Part shown: one piece after another, positions 53,024-61,887 of the stretch | Position numbering within the stretch: the first letter of the stretch is position 1 | Layout: the number at the start of each line of letters is the position of its first letter | NCBI GenBank assembly: GCA_016931915.1 | Contig: JAFGDU010000097.1 | Span: 1-64,000, forward strand | Length of the DNA: 64,000 nt | Direction of reading: 5' to 3' | Origin: Actinomycetota bacterium | GTDB taxonomy: Bacteria > Actinomycetota > Geothermincolia > Geothermincolales > RBG-13-55-18 | Notes under the pieces: model-generated | Seen by the model: the letters and a program-made list of their open reading frames with translations, nothing else | Databases searched by the model: none | Told to the model about the DNA's origin: nothing | Program-made: the position numbers and the translations under genes

Positions 53024-53455
53024 TCAAGGTTGCTGGCGGTCCCCGACATAGGAGTATTCGAGCCTTTCCGGTACGCCGGCCGGATAGAGGAAGAACCCGT
53101 TGCGGTCCTGCGAGAAGGCGATAGTGAAGGGCTCGGTGGTATCCCCCTGGCCGATATACCTTAGTTTCAGCTCGAACCCCCCCAGGTCCTCCTCCACCAC
53201 TTCGTACCGGAGGGCGATGGATTCGCCGCTCTCCTTAGGAAGGTAGGTGGCGGTATCCGGGCTGAAGAAAATATATGCCGCGCCGGCCGTGAGGGGTTCC
53301 CACTGTCCCAGCAGGGCGGTATGCGGTGTCGATAGGTCCCGTATGCTACTCTCCCCACACCCGTATACCAACGTTCCTGTGCAGAGGGCGATGATGAAGG
53401 TGACGGCGCAAGCCCGCAGGTAATCCGGTCGCCTGTGGGGCTTGGCAAAATCCAT
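53024..53455 (-). CDS. small lipoprotein
   Basis: 143 residues. Long basic N-terminus, hydrophobic core (AVTFIIALCTGTLV) and lipobox VYGC with Cys33. The mature part starts LLGQWEPLTAGAAYIFFSPD and contains FELKLRYIGQGDTTEPFTIA, a lipocalin-like beta-rich pattern (W-x-n in each half). Possibly binds a small hydrophobic ligand outside the membrane; unproven. The stop is 10 bp from the amidase gene stop. Confidence 0.65.
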   Translation of the reverse strand: MDFAKPHRRPDYLRACAVTFIIALCTGTLVYGCGESSIRDLSTPHTALLGQWEPLTAGAAYIFFSPDTATYLPKESGESIALRYEVVEEDLGGFELKLRYIGQGDTTEPFTIAFSQDRNGFFLYPAGVPERLEYSYVGDRQQP

Positions 53456-53510
53456 CGCTCGCCTACTCCTGAATCAGTCTGAACACATTCTGTGCGCCTA
53501 CGATACTCAC

Positions 53511-53587
53511 ACTTTTAAAAGTATACCTGTAAATCGAAAAGGCCGGCGCGTCGATACACAACTGTACACCGATGTTTTAAAGTGTAC
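53511..53587. promoter_or_regulatory. paired acttttaaaagt-type palindromic sites
   Basis: A perfect 12-bp palindrome acttttaaaagt (53511-53522) and a partial copy gttttaaagtgtac (53574-53587), in opposite orientation and 60 bp apart, lie in the 226-bp divergent gap between the lipoprotein and the gene at 53682. They could be operators for a dimeric regulator of either gene. No transcription factor is adjacent. Confidence 0.4.
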
Positions 53588-53681
53588 GTAGTGGCTTATA
53601 TTGAAATGGGGGATTTCGGCGGATAGAAAGGACAATAACTAGAACGCGTCCTTTACTGAGGGTCGATGCAGGAGGAGAAAG

Positions 53682-54734
53682 ATGTATTGCAGCGAGTGTG
53701 GTATGCCGAGGGGTGTGGGCAAGGCGAATACCTGGAAGTCCAGCGGGGTTATCGTGAGCAATTACGAGACCGATCTCAGGGGGATCTTTTACGATACCAG
53801 GGAACTCGAGAACCTCTTCACTTCGCTTTCGACACAGATGGATTATGATGTGACCCGCCTGGTGATCGAGGGCAAACGCAAGGATTCCAAGCACTATACC
53901 CGAGGCCTGCTCAAGAGCATAAAGGAGTCGGGTGCAGAGCTGCCGGGGCCGGAGGAGTTCTTCCGCATCATGGCGGCTAATTACCCCGTCCCCGGGTTCG
54001 GCAAGGTCACCATCCTCTCTTATAGCGATAACGAGGGCATCGTCCTGGAGATGGAGGACACCTACCATGCGGCCATGGCCCAGGGACAGGCCGCGGGGGT
54101 GTTCGAGGCCGTTTTGGACCGCAGGGGATACGTCTCCTGGGAAGGGGACGAACGGAGCGGCCGCGTTACCATAACGGTGATGGAGGACGATCCGGAACTG
54201 GAGAAGCGCATCGAGTCGGAGGTGGAGTACTCGGTATCACTGTCCGAGAGCGGAGACAGGGAATACGAGCTCTGCTCGCGCTGTTCCGCACCGATGGAGC
54301 TCTCGCGCGAGTTCGATTGGGACGTGGACAAGGCCACGATAAACGAACGCCGCTCCGGCAGGAGGTTCATCTTCGACAATACCAGGGGCATGACGGCGGT
54401 GATGCAGGTACTGGTGGAGGAACTGGGAGAGGATGTAGAACAACTGCTGCTGGAGATATCCCGTGCTCATGCACGCGATTACTACGATCTTCTGCAGCCC
54501 GGCCTCGATGCAAAGAGCGAGTTCTCCCGGCTTTCACTATGGGGTTGGGGCCTCCCCTGGAAACTGCGCAGCAGCAACGGTGGCCTCGAGCTCCAGGTGA
54601 TAAACCCCTTTTACGAGCCGGTCATGACGGGCAGGGTGTGGGGACTGCTCGAGGCGGTAGACGGCAGGAAGCTTGAGCTTCGCGGGCGCGACCTGAAGGA
54701 TAATATCGCTTACCTGGAGCTGGCAGCGGCTTGA
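53682..54734 (+). CDS. unknown protein with N-terminal zinc knuckle, possibly V4R-related
   Basis: 350 residues. It begins MYCSECGMPRG, half a zinc ribbon, with a further CSRCSAP near residue 207. The rest is alternating alpha/beta with two similar parts: FEAVLDRRGYVSWEGDERSG and the C-terminal DAKSEFSRLSLWGWGLPWKL. The latter resembles the activator-type V4R/heme-NO-like fold ('gwg.p......g...') but I cannot be sure. No membrane segment. Strong ribosome binding site aggagga. Preceded by palindromes at 53511-53587. Function unknown. Confidence 0.65.
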   Translation: MYCSECGMPRGVGKANTWKSSGVIVSNYETDLRGIFYDTRELENLFTSLSTQMDYDVTRLVIEGKRKDSKHYTRGLLKSIKESGAELPGPEEFFRIMAANYPVPGFGKVTILSYSDNEGIVLEMEDTYHAAMAQGQAAGVFEAVLDRRGYVSWEGDERSGRVTITVMEDDPELEKRIESEVEYSVSLSESGDREYELCSRCSAPMELSREFDWDVDKATINERRSGRRFIFDNTRGMTAVMQVLVEELGEDVEQLLLEISRAHARDYYDLLQPGLDAKSEFSRLSLWGWGLPWKLRSSNGGLELQVINPFYEPVMTGRVWGLLEAVDGRKLELRGRDLKDNIAYLELAAA

Positions 54735-54767
54735 GCCCGGAAGCTGGCGCATGCCTTACCTGCCGGG

Positions 54768-56990
54768 TCAGGATATCTTGAAGTGAGCCACCATCTCCTC
54801 CAGGCTCTTCGCTATCTCCGACAGGCGCTCGGCCGTAGTGGTCAGCTCCGAGGTGGCGGCGGTCTGTTCCTCTGATGAGGCACCTATCTCTTCGTAGGCA
54901 CCCGCGGTGTTCTCCACCTGTTCTTTCATGGAGGTGAGGGACTGGGACAACCTCTCGCTCTCGTCCAGCTCGAGCGAGGAGGCCTCGGCGATAGACTCCG
55001 CCATCCTGGCCATCTGGTTGACGATATCGGAGATCGACAGGAGCGAGCTGTCGGTACGCTCCACCGTCTCCATGCCTACGTACATGCCCATGGTGCCCTT
55101 TTCCATCAGGTTCTTGGCCGTCTCCACGTCCTGCTGGATTATCCTCACCAGGTCGTGTATGCGGTGTGCCGAACCAGAGGCTTCCTCGGCCAGTTTCTTG
55201 ACCTCGTCCGCCACTACCGCGAACCCCTTGCCGAACTCGGGCACCCGCGCCGCCTCGATGGCGGCGTTGAGGGCGAGGAGGTTGGTCTGGTCCGCGATGC
55301 GGGTGATGATATCGACGATGGTGCTGATCTTCTGCGAGCTCTCGCCCAGCGAAAGGATGGCATCCATGGTCTCATCCAGGATATCCTTGAATTCCGCTAT
55401 CTTCTCCACCGCGTCGTGGGCGTGCTCCCTGCCCTCCATTACCACCTTTTCCGCGTCCTGGCTGATCTCGAAACTCTGGCTGGCCTTGGCGTGCGCGGTG
55501 GAGATGGTATCAGCCACGCTGCCCATGATTTCCTCGACGCTCCTTATCTGGTCCACCTCGTGCACGATCTGCTCCGAGAGGTCCTGGACCAGTGCGTTCA
55601 GCTCCTCTATGGCGGCCATTATCTGCTCAGAGACGGCCACGATGCTGACCGCTCCCTCGCTGACCTCTCCCGAGGTATCGCGCAGCTCGCCGCTGATCTT
55701 ACGCAGGGACCGGAGCATATCGGAATATGAGCCGGATAGTTCGCCCATGTCGTCAAGGGAGTCCACCGGCACGTCCACCGCCAGATCCCCCGTGCCCACG
55801 ATGCGGCAGGTCTTGACCAGGCGCTTGATCGGGTCGGAGATATTATGGGTCATGAGCAGGGTGAGGAAGGCCGCAACCCCGATCCCCACGAGGAGCAGGA
55901 GCAGCATGGTTGGGCTCAAGCGCCACAGGGTATGGAAGGCGGTGTCAGACAGGGACACCCTGCGCACCGTCCAGCCCTGGTTGAGATGCAGGGTGGCGCT
56001 GGAGACCAGGTACTCGCGGTTTCCCGCCTGCTCGAAACGGCTGATCACATCGGAGCTCTCTTCCCGTAGTGGTGCGGTCAGCTCCTCCCAGACCTCATCG
56101 CCGATCCCACCCCGGAAGAACTCGAAGGCCGCATTACCCCTGTCGTCGTACACGGCCACCCTCTCGTCTTCGCCGAGAGACAGCCCCTCCGCCTCCTCCT
56201 CCAGTTCCCGCCGCGGCGCATCTTCCGCGATAAGGTTGTCCAACTGCACCGCCAGCAGGCGGACGTTGTCGCTGCCCCTGTCCTCTATCTCCTGCTTGAG
56301 CATATCGCTGGAGATATAGGAGGATGCTATCCAGGTGATGCCCAGGGCGAGAACCAGTATGGTGAGGGAGAACATGGCCAATCGCCTTCCGATGCCCGCC
56401 GCGGTGTAATAGCCGAAACCCTGGCAGTCTACCAGGAACATCTGGAGCACTGGACGCATCTCCCGGTGGGATATGAACAGGGTCACGAAAAAGTCAGTCA
56501 GCGCCAGCAGCACTCCCAGGGATATATAGGAGACGGACGTGTAGGGCGTGAAGTCGGCATATCTCCCGAAGAGCAGGACGCTCAACGCTATGCTCAGGAA
56601 TATCCCCAGTCCCACGAAGAGGGCGTGCTCGGAGCTGGACGTGTCTATCTCCTTCTGCAGGCGTAAGGCCAGGGCGCGGTCCGCCTGGGAAGCGGTGTCC
56701 CTTTCCTTCTCGTACCAGCCGGACAGTAGCCTTACCAGGTGACGCTGCCTGGCCATGTACACGAGGGCGAAGGTGATGATGAGAGGGACCACGACGGCGG
56801 CAAGGGCGAGGAGGAAGACCAGGTACTGGCTGGAGGAAAACCTGAAGATGGTCAGGGAGAAGAGGGCGAGGATGACGATGGGAATGGTTATCGCCGAGAG
56901 GGAGGCTTTGAACAACAACCTCCTCGAAGACGAGTAAACGGCAGCCTCTATTTCCCTGGCGCTTGCTTCCAACGCGTACTCCCAAGTCAA
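54768..56990 (-). CDS. methyl-accepting chemotaxis protein with multi-helix membrane domain
   Basis: 740 residues. The N-terminal third has about five membrane helices ([58 protein letters not shown] and others). A ~130-residue extracytoplasmic sensing loop and a last helix follow before the HAMP domain (~370-425: [20 protein letters not shown]). The cytoplasmic signalling domain has the conserved hairpin tip [40 protein letters not shown]. The start is TTG 56990, with only a weak ribosome binding site and an in-frame stop three codons upstream. No che genes are in the window. Confidence 0.88.
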   Translation of the reverse strand: MTWEYALEASAREIEAAVYSSSRRLLFKASLSAITIPIVILALFSLTIFRFSSSQYLVFLLALAAVVVPLIITFALVYMARQRHLVRLLSGWYEKERDTASQADRALALRLQKEIDTSSSEHALFVGLGIFLSIALSVLLFGRYADFTPYTSVSYISLGVLLALTDFFVTLFISHREMRPVLQMFLVDCQGFGYYTAAGIGRRLAMFSLTILVLALGITWIASSYISSDMLKQEIEDRGSDNVRLLAVQLDNLIAEDAPRRELEEEAEGLSLGEDERVAVYDDRGNAAFEFFRGGIGDEVWEELTAPLREESSDVISRFEQAGNREYLVSSATLHLNQGWTVRRVSLSDTAFHTLWRLSPTMLLLLLVGIGVAAFLTLLMTHNISDPIKRLVKTCRIVGTGDLAVDVPVDSLDDMGELSGSYSDMLRSLRKISGELRDTSGEVSEGAVSIVAVSEQIMAAIEELNALVQDLSEQIVHEVDQIRSVEEIMGSVADTISTAHAKASQSFEISQDAEKVVMEGREHAHDAVEKIAEFKDILDETMDAILSLGESSQKISTIVDIITRIADQTNLLALNAAIEAARVPEFGKGFAVVADEVKKLAEEASGSAHRIHDLVRIIQQDVETAKNLMEKGTMGMYVGMETVERTDSSLLSISDIVNQMARMAESIAEASSLELDESERLSQSLTSMKEQVENTAGAYEEIGASSEEQTAATSELTTTAERLSEIAKSLEEMVAHFKIS

Positions 56991-57104
56991 TGCCTAGACT
57001 TCATCGCTATGTCTAATCGACCTCACTCTATATATGCTTGATATGTTCGCGGACCTGTGAAAACGAGCGCGTGTATGCATATCAGGCTTGATTTGAAGCG
57101 GCTC

Positions 57105-57113
57105 TGTTATAAT
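57105..57113 (+). promoter_or_regulatory. extended -10 promoter of the glycyl radical enzyme gene
   Basis: TGT-TATAAT (57105-57113), a perfect extended -10 box. The ATG at 57123 starts ten bases after its last T, with no Shine-Dalgarno sequence (cagagcgaa), so the mRNA is leaderless or has a leader of 2-3 bases. Confidence 0.6.
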
Positions 57114-57122
57114 CAGAGCGAA

Positions 57123-59477
57123 ATGTTAGAGATCCAAGACAGGGTGGGCGAGAGCGAGCGCTTCGGGCGCATCAAACGTGAGTTGCAGGAAACCCCGGTC
57201 TGCCTATGCCCCGAAAGGGCCCTGCTGGTCACGGAGTTCTTCAAGCATCACGACGATCCCTTGGACCCCATGATAGTGCGCAAGGCGAAAGCGCTGCGCT
57301 ATATACTCACCAACAAGTCGGTACGCATCTATCCCGATGAGCTCATCGTCGGCAACATGGGTTCCAGGCGCATCTCGGCCATCATGCAGCCGGAGGCCGC
57401 CGGGGTCTTCATGAGCGAGGACCTGCTGTGGATCGAGCGCAGGAAGACCACCCCGCTCCGCATATCCTGGTCCGACCGGTTCAAGCTGCTCCTGCAGGTG
57501 ATCCCCTACTGGCTTACCCGTAATATGAACTTCCGCGCCTTCAAGAACCGCATCCATCTTCTGCGTTACATACGCGAGCAGTTATGGCCCGCGTTCTACC
57601 TCATCAACGAGGCTGGAGGCATCGGGCACTTCCTGCCCGACTACGAGAAGATGATCGCACGTGGAGTGAGGGGATACCTGGAGTCCATGAGGGGAGAGGA
57701 GGGGCCTCTCTACGAAGCAGCGCGTATCGCCTGCGACGGCCTCCTGATATATGCGGCACGCCTGGCGGTGGAGGCGAAAAAGATGGCATGGGAGGAGAAA
57801 GACCCCGAACGCAAGGCCGAACTCGAGGAGATCGCGAGGGTATGCCGCAAGGTCCCGGCCGGGCCTGCAGAGAGCCTGCAGGAAGCCCTGCAGTCATTGT
57901 GGCTCACCCACATGGCGGTCAACCTCGAGAGCCTCAACTCGGCGGTCTCATTCGGCCGCGTCGACCAGTACCTGTACCCTTACTTCGCATATGATATCTC
58001 GTCGGGACGTATCGACCGCGAGGCCGCGAAGGAACTCCTGCTCTCCTTCACCGCCAAGGCCGCGGAGCATGTCTTCCTCCTCTCCGAGAGGATAAGTCAG
58101 TATCACGGCGGATACCTGGTGGTACAGGCCGCCATCGTCGGCGGTACCGACCGGGCGGGAAACGATGCCACCAACGGATTGACCTATCTCTTTCTGGATG
58201 TTATGGAGGAGGCCGGCTTGCGCGACCCCAATTACCAGGCGCGTGTACATGCCGGCTCCCCCGATGCATACCTGCTCAGGGTCGCGGACGTGGCTCGAAA
58301 GGGCTACGGCGTTCCGGCCGTATTCGGGGACGAGGCGACGGTGGCCGCTCTCGTCTATCACGGCTATCCGCTGGAGGAGGCCCGCAACTACGGCGTGGTG
58401 GGCTGCGTGGAGCCGGCGCTCCCCGGCAACAGCTTTTTCTCCACCGATGCCGCGCTGTTCAACCTCCCCGTCTGCCTCGAGATGGCATTGAACCGGGGCC
58501 GCCGTTTTGGAAAGCGCACGCGTTCGGGGGCGGACACCCCGCCCCCCTCCGAATTGCGGGATATGGACGCGGTGATCGGCGCCTTCCGCCTCCAGGTGGA
58601 GCACATGGTGGACAGGATGGTAGGTGACTTCCGGGTAGTCGAGGGGGGCAATCGTGATTACCATCCCACCCCTTTCTCCTCCATGCTCATCGAGGGATGC
58701 CTGGAATCGGGTCTGGACCTCACCGAGGGCGGAGCCAGGTTTAATTCCAGCGGCATCCAGGGGGTGGGGGTGGCGGACGTCGCAGATTCCCTGTCCGCAC
58801 TGGGCAGGCTGGTATTCACGCAAAAGAAGTACGGCCTGGAGGAGATCGTCACGGCACTCGGGGCTGACTTCGCAGGCCATGAGCGGCTCCAGGCGGAGCT
58901 GTTGAACTCGCCCAAGTACGGTAACGACGATCCCTCGGCCGACGACTACGCGGACCTGGTGGTAAAGATATTCCACGACGCCCTGGCGCGGCATCGCAAT
59001 ACCAGGGGTGGTCCTTACGTGCCCGGTTTCTATTCGGTCACCTGCCACGTCGCTTTCGGAAAGTGGGTGGGAGCGCTGCCGAGCGGCAGGAACGCCGCCA
59101 AGCCCCTGGCGGCCAGCCTTGGCCCCGCCAACGGTTGCGATCGCCTCGGCCCCACCGCGACGCTGCAGTCGGTGGCGAGGGTGGATACGAGGATGATGCC
59201 CAACGGATGCGCCGTCAACCTGCGTTTCGATCCCCGCAACCTCTCCGGGGACGAAGGCGCCGCAACGCTCGCGGCATTGATGCGCGGTTATTTCGAGCAG
59301 GGTGGGATGCAGGTGCAGTTCAACATCATCGATGCGGAAATACTGGAGGATGCACGGCGAAATCCCGGCAAGTACCCTGGCCTGGTGGTGAGGGTCGCGG
59401 GTTACTGCGCCTACTTCGACGACCTTCCCGAGGCGTCAAAGGACGAGATCATCTCCCGCACCATCCAATCCATCTGA
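57123..59477 (+). CDS. glycyl radical enzyme (PFL2 / dehydratase-like, orphan)
   Basis: 784 residues, normal length for PFL-type glycyl radical enzymes. The active-site loop is NYGVVGCVEPALPGN with thiyl Cys428 and Glu430; C-x-E-P is the signature of dehydratases and lyases such as glycerol, propanediol or choline enzymes, not of pyruvate formate-lyase (Cys-Cys). The glycyl-radical loop is RVAGYCAYFDDLPEASKDEI with Gly760, close to the usual RV.GYSAYF. It needs a radical SAM activase, but none lies next to it. Substrate unknown. Oxygen-sensitive, hence evidence for an anaerobic lifestyle. The start is set by the adjacent extended -10 promoter. Confidence 0.9.
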   Translation: MLEIQDRVGESERFGRIKRELQETPVCLCPERALLVTEFFKHHDDPLDPMIVRKAKALRYILTNKSVRIYPDELIVGNMGSRRISAIMQPEAAGVFMSEDLLWIERRKTTPLRISWSDRFKLLLQVIPYWLTRNMNFRAFKNRIHLLRYIREQLWPAFYLINEAGGIGHFLPDYEKMIARGVRGYLESMRGEEGPLYEAARIACDGLLIYAARLAVEAKKMAWEEKDPERKAELEEIARVCRKVPAGPAESLQEALQSLWLTHMAVNLESLNSAVSFGRVDQYLYPYFAYDISSGRIDREAAKELLLSFTAKAAEHVFLLSERISQYHGGYLVVQAAIVGGTDRAGNDATNGLTYLFLDVMEEAGLRDPNYQARVHAGSPDAYLLRVADVARKGYGVPAVFGDEATVAALVYHGYPLEEARNYGVVGCVEPALPGNSFFSTDAALFNLPVCLEMALNRGRRFGKRTRSGADTPPPSELRDMDAVIGAFRLQVEHMVDRMVGDFRVVEGGNRDYHPTPFSSMLIEGCLESGLDLTEGGARFNSSGIQGVGVADVADSLSALGRLVFTQKKYGLEEIVTALGADFAGHERLQAELLNSPKYGNDDPSADDYADLVVKIFHDALARHRNTRGGPYVPGFYSVTCHVAFGKWVGALPSGRNAAKPLAASLGPANGCDRLGPTATLQSVARVDTRMMPNGCAVNLRFDPRNLSGDEGAATLAALMRGYFEQGGMQVQFNIIDAEILEDARRNPGKYPGLVVRVAGYCAYFDDLPEASKDEIISRTIQSI

Positions 59478-59492
59478 GCAATCCCACACGAC

Positions 59493-59626
59493 AGCCTGTA
59501 TCGCGAAAGCGATTGTGCCGTCTTCGGCACAACGATGTCCCAGTGCCTACACATTTCCGAATGTGGAGGCCTGGCACGTGTACGCTCGGAGCAAGTCATA
59601 GACCTGGCACGTGTACGCATCGAAGG
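59493..59626. repeat. palindromic repeat (module B family) after the glycyl radical enzyme gene
   Basis: tatcgcgaaagcgattgtgc (59499-59518), gtgccgtcttcggcac, gtcccagtgcctacacattt, then hairpin-forming ccgaatgtggaggcctggca and cgtgtacgc; a second end-piece gacctggcacgtgtacgc lies at 59601-59618. Same layout as 38790-38880. Confidence 0.75.
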
Positions 59627-59649
59627 TTGGAAGTTGATCAATGCCGGGA

Positions 59650-61587
59650 TTACCCCAGAGGGGCCGTGAAATAGAACGTGGCTCCCTTTTCCGGTTCGGA
59701 CTCGACCCATATCCTTCCGCCCCACCCTTCAACCGCCCTCTTGACGGTAGAGAGGCCTATGCCCAGGCCGGGTGATGTGGAGGTAACGAAACGCTTGAAG
59801 GGCTGAAAGATCTCTTCCTTCAGCGCGGGATCGAGTCCAGGGCCGTTGTCGCGGACGAGGAAGGTAGCGGTGCCATGATCAGCCTGAGAGCCGATCTCGA
59901 TACGTGGGCGTGCGGTATGGACCAGATATTTGACCGCGTTATCGATGAGATTGGTGAAGACCTGGCGCAGCTTGAACCGGTCCACCTCCAGGGTGGGGAA
60001 CTCCTCGCCGAGGATGATGTCGATGCCGGCCTTCTCGATCTCGACCGAGTGCTCGAAAAGGATATCGCTGATGATATCCAGAGGCTCGACCGGGCCGACC
60101 GTCCCCTCCGCCTGGCCCGCCTGCGCGTATTCCAGCAGGGACTCCGTCATCTCGTCCAGGCGCCTCGCGGCGGTGATGATGCTCTTGAGGTAGGCCTCGT
60201 TTTCCTCCTGCGTGTTGCCTTCCGCCCGCATCAGCTGTGCGTATCCCTCGATAAGGGAGAGGGGGGTGCGCAGATCGTGGGAGACGGTGGTCGCGAAGGA
60301 GTCGAGTTCACGGTTGCTTATCAGCAGCATCTCCTCGATGACCTTGCGCTCGGTTATATCGCGGGAGTTTACGACGATGCCCTGTACAAAGGGATCATGC
60401 AGCAGGTTGGTCGAGATCGCCTCGTGCCAGTGATAGAGGCCGTCCTTGTGCTGGAAGCGCCTCTCGCCAGTGATGATCATACCCGGATTCGCCAATAGGA
60501 CGTCATAGTCTTGTTGCGCCGAATCCCTGTCATCGGGATGCAGAAAATCGAGGATGCGCTTGCCGTAGGCGTCCTGCGGGCCGTAGCCGGTGATGCGGGC
60601 GGCGGAGGGGCTGCCCCAACGGAAGGCGAGGTTCTCGTCGAGGACGGTGACCATGTCCGCAGCGTTGCGGATAAGGGACCTGTAATAGCGTTCGCGCGCG
60701 GCGATGGTCTCCTGTACCTTTTTTTTCTCCGTGATATCCCGCATGGTGCTGATCACGCCCTTGATGACCGGGTCGTCCGGGAGGTTGTTGGCCCGGGTCT
60801 CGATGGTACGTTCCGAGCCGTCCGCGCGTAGCATCCTGAACTCGATGGTTTCCGACAGGCCGGGTTTGCGCAGCGAATCGGCTACGAAATCCATGACTCT
60901 TTGCACGTCATCGGGGTGCAGGGCTTCCGTGAAGTACTCTTTTGGGTCGTGGCCGATATATTCGCCCGGTTCGTATCCGAGCACGCTCGTGAAGGAAGAG
61001 CTGATGAAGGTCAACTTGCCCTCACGGTCGAGGATGAGTATGACGTCGGTGATATTCTCGATCAGGGTGCGCATATATCTCTCACTCTGCGACAAGGCCT
61101 GCTCGATAACCTTTCGGTCGCTGATATCGCGAGCGGTCAACACCATGCCGGACACCACGGGGTTGTCCGCGAGGTTTATGCCTTGCGCTTCCATGCTGTG
61201 CCAGGAGCCGTCAGCGTGGCGGTAACGGAAGTCGAGATTGATGACACGACCGGGCGTCTGCAGTCCGGCGAAGAACTCCTGCGATACATTCTCGACGTCG
61301 TCGGGGTGGATAAGGTCGAATCCGTTTATCCCCAGTAATTCCTCGATGCGGTAACCGGTGGATCTCCCCAGGGAAGGGCTCGCATAAGCAACCGTTCCAT
61401 CCGCTCTTACTATGACCAGGATATCGTGGGAGTTCTCGAGGACCACGCTCAGAGCCTCCGCGCCCTGCTCCAGGGATTTTCTCACCCTCTGCAGTTCCCT
61501 GTCGGAGCGTTCGAGTTCGTGGATGCGCTGGCGGAGCCCGTACAGCTCCGCTTCCAGCTCCGCCCTCGTCTTCGCCTCACCGCTCAT
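59650..61587 (-). CDS. three-PAS cytoplasmic sensor histidine kinase
   Basis: 645 residues from ATG 61587 (ggaggg upstream; the frame is open 13 codons further up). A coiled coil (KTRAELEAELYGLRQRIHEL), PAS1-3 at about 45-165, 170-290 and 295-415 (each ends in a 'ARDISDRK/MRDITEKK/SRDITERK' PAC signature), HisKA with TTVSHDLRTPLSLIEGYAQL (His437) and HATPase with FTNLIDNAVKYLV, RDNGPGLD, GLGIGLSTVKRAVEGWGG. No membrane helix. PAS3 is similar to PAS3 of the kinase at 12726 (SLIRNA.DM...LNE/LDE..IRWGS). No response regulator is adjacent. Confidence 0.9.
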   Translation of the reverse strand: MSGEAKTRAELEAELYGLRQRIHELERSDRELQRVRKSLEQGAEALSVVLENSHDILVIVRADGTVAYASPSLGRSTGYRIEELLGINGFDLIHPDDVENVSQEFFAGLQTPGRVINLDFRYRHADGSWHSMEAQGINLADNPVVSGMVLTARDISDRKVIEQALSQSERYMRTLIENITDVILILDREGKLTFISSSFTSVLGYEPGEYIGHDPKEYFTEALHPDDVQRVMDFVADSLRKPGLSETIEFRMLRADGSERTIETRANNLPDDPVIKGVISTMRDITEKKKVQETIAARERYYRSLIRNAADMVTVLDENLAFRWGSPSAARITGYGPQDAYGKRILDFLHPDDRDSAQQDYDVLLANPGMIITGERRFQHKDGLYHWHEAISTNLLHDPFVQGIVVNSRDITERKVIEEMLLISNRELDSFATTVSHDLRTPLSLIEGYAQLMRAEGNTQEENEAYLKSIITAARRLDEMTESLLEYAQAGQAEGTVGPVEPLDIISDILFEHSVEIEKAGIDIILGEEFPTLEVDRFKLRQVFTNLIDNAVKYLVHTARPRIEIGSQADHGTATFLVRDNGPGLDPALKEEIFQPFKRFVTSTSPGLGIGLSTVKRAVEGWGGRIWVESEPEKGATFYFTAPLG

Positions 61588-61693
61588 CCAAAGCCCTCCA
61601 GCACAGGTCATAAACCGCATCAACACTGGTATCCATCGGCTCTTATATGATGATTCCTATATTTTATATCAATCCCTTCAATTAATGCGTATG

Positions 61694-61727
61694 ACCGACT
61701 TTGCACCTGGCAGCATGCAAAGTCGGT
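61694..61727. other. perfect 12-bp stem-loop in the divergent gap
   Basis: Arms accgactttgca (61694-61705) and tgcaaagtcggt (61716-61727), loop of ten bases (cctggcagca). It ends five bases before the -35 box of the riboswitch promoter, so it may be an operator or a repeat; the loop resembles the cctggcac part of module B. Not followed by a T-run. Confidence 0.5.
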
Positions 61728-61731
61728 TTCC

Positions 61732-61761
61732 TTGAAAACCTCGTGCGAGGGGGGTTATAAT
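61732..61761 (+). promoter_or_regulatory. promoter of the first riboswitch
   Basis: TTGAAA (61732-61737), an 18-base spacer and a perfect TATAAT (61756-61761). The predicted start, about 61768, lies 23 bases before the riboswitch aptamer. Confidence 0.6.
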
Positions 61762-61790
61762 CCCCTCGCATGCAGGAAGAGCCGATGCAG

Positions 61791-61885
61791 CTCTCCGAGC
61801 CCGGCTGCCTAAAGCGAAGGCCAGGGCGGCGGGCCGACAGGGTGCGGATGGAAACGACCGCGCCTCCCGTGTTCGGAAAGGAGAG
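61791..61885 (+). promoter_or_regulatory. Moco/Wco-type riboswitch 1
   Basis: Folded by eye: P1 pairs ctctcc (61791-61796) with ggagag (61880-61885). Inside, ggtgcgg (61841-61847) pairs with ccgcgcc (61858-61864) across a loop containing ggaaac. The core gggccgacagggtgcgg ... cgcctcccgtgttcggaaag agrees with my memory of the molybdenum/tungsten-cofactor riboswitch family (RF01055). The second copy at 62860 conserves the same positions, and both precede genes for Mo/W cofactor or tungstate handling. The 3' strand of P1 contains the Shine-Dalgarno of the gene starting at 61888. Confidence 0.75.
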
Positions 61886-61887
61886 GG

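Noticed and set aside
61694-61727. Stem-loop as a terminator of the kinase or the riboswitch operon
   Set aside because: No T-run on either side and it precedes the promoter; kept only as an unexplained hairpin.
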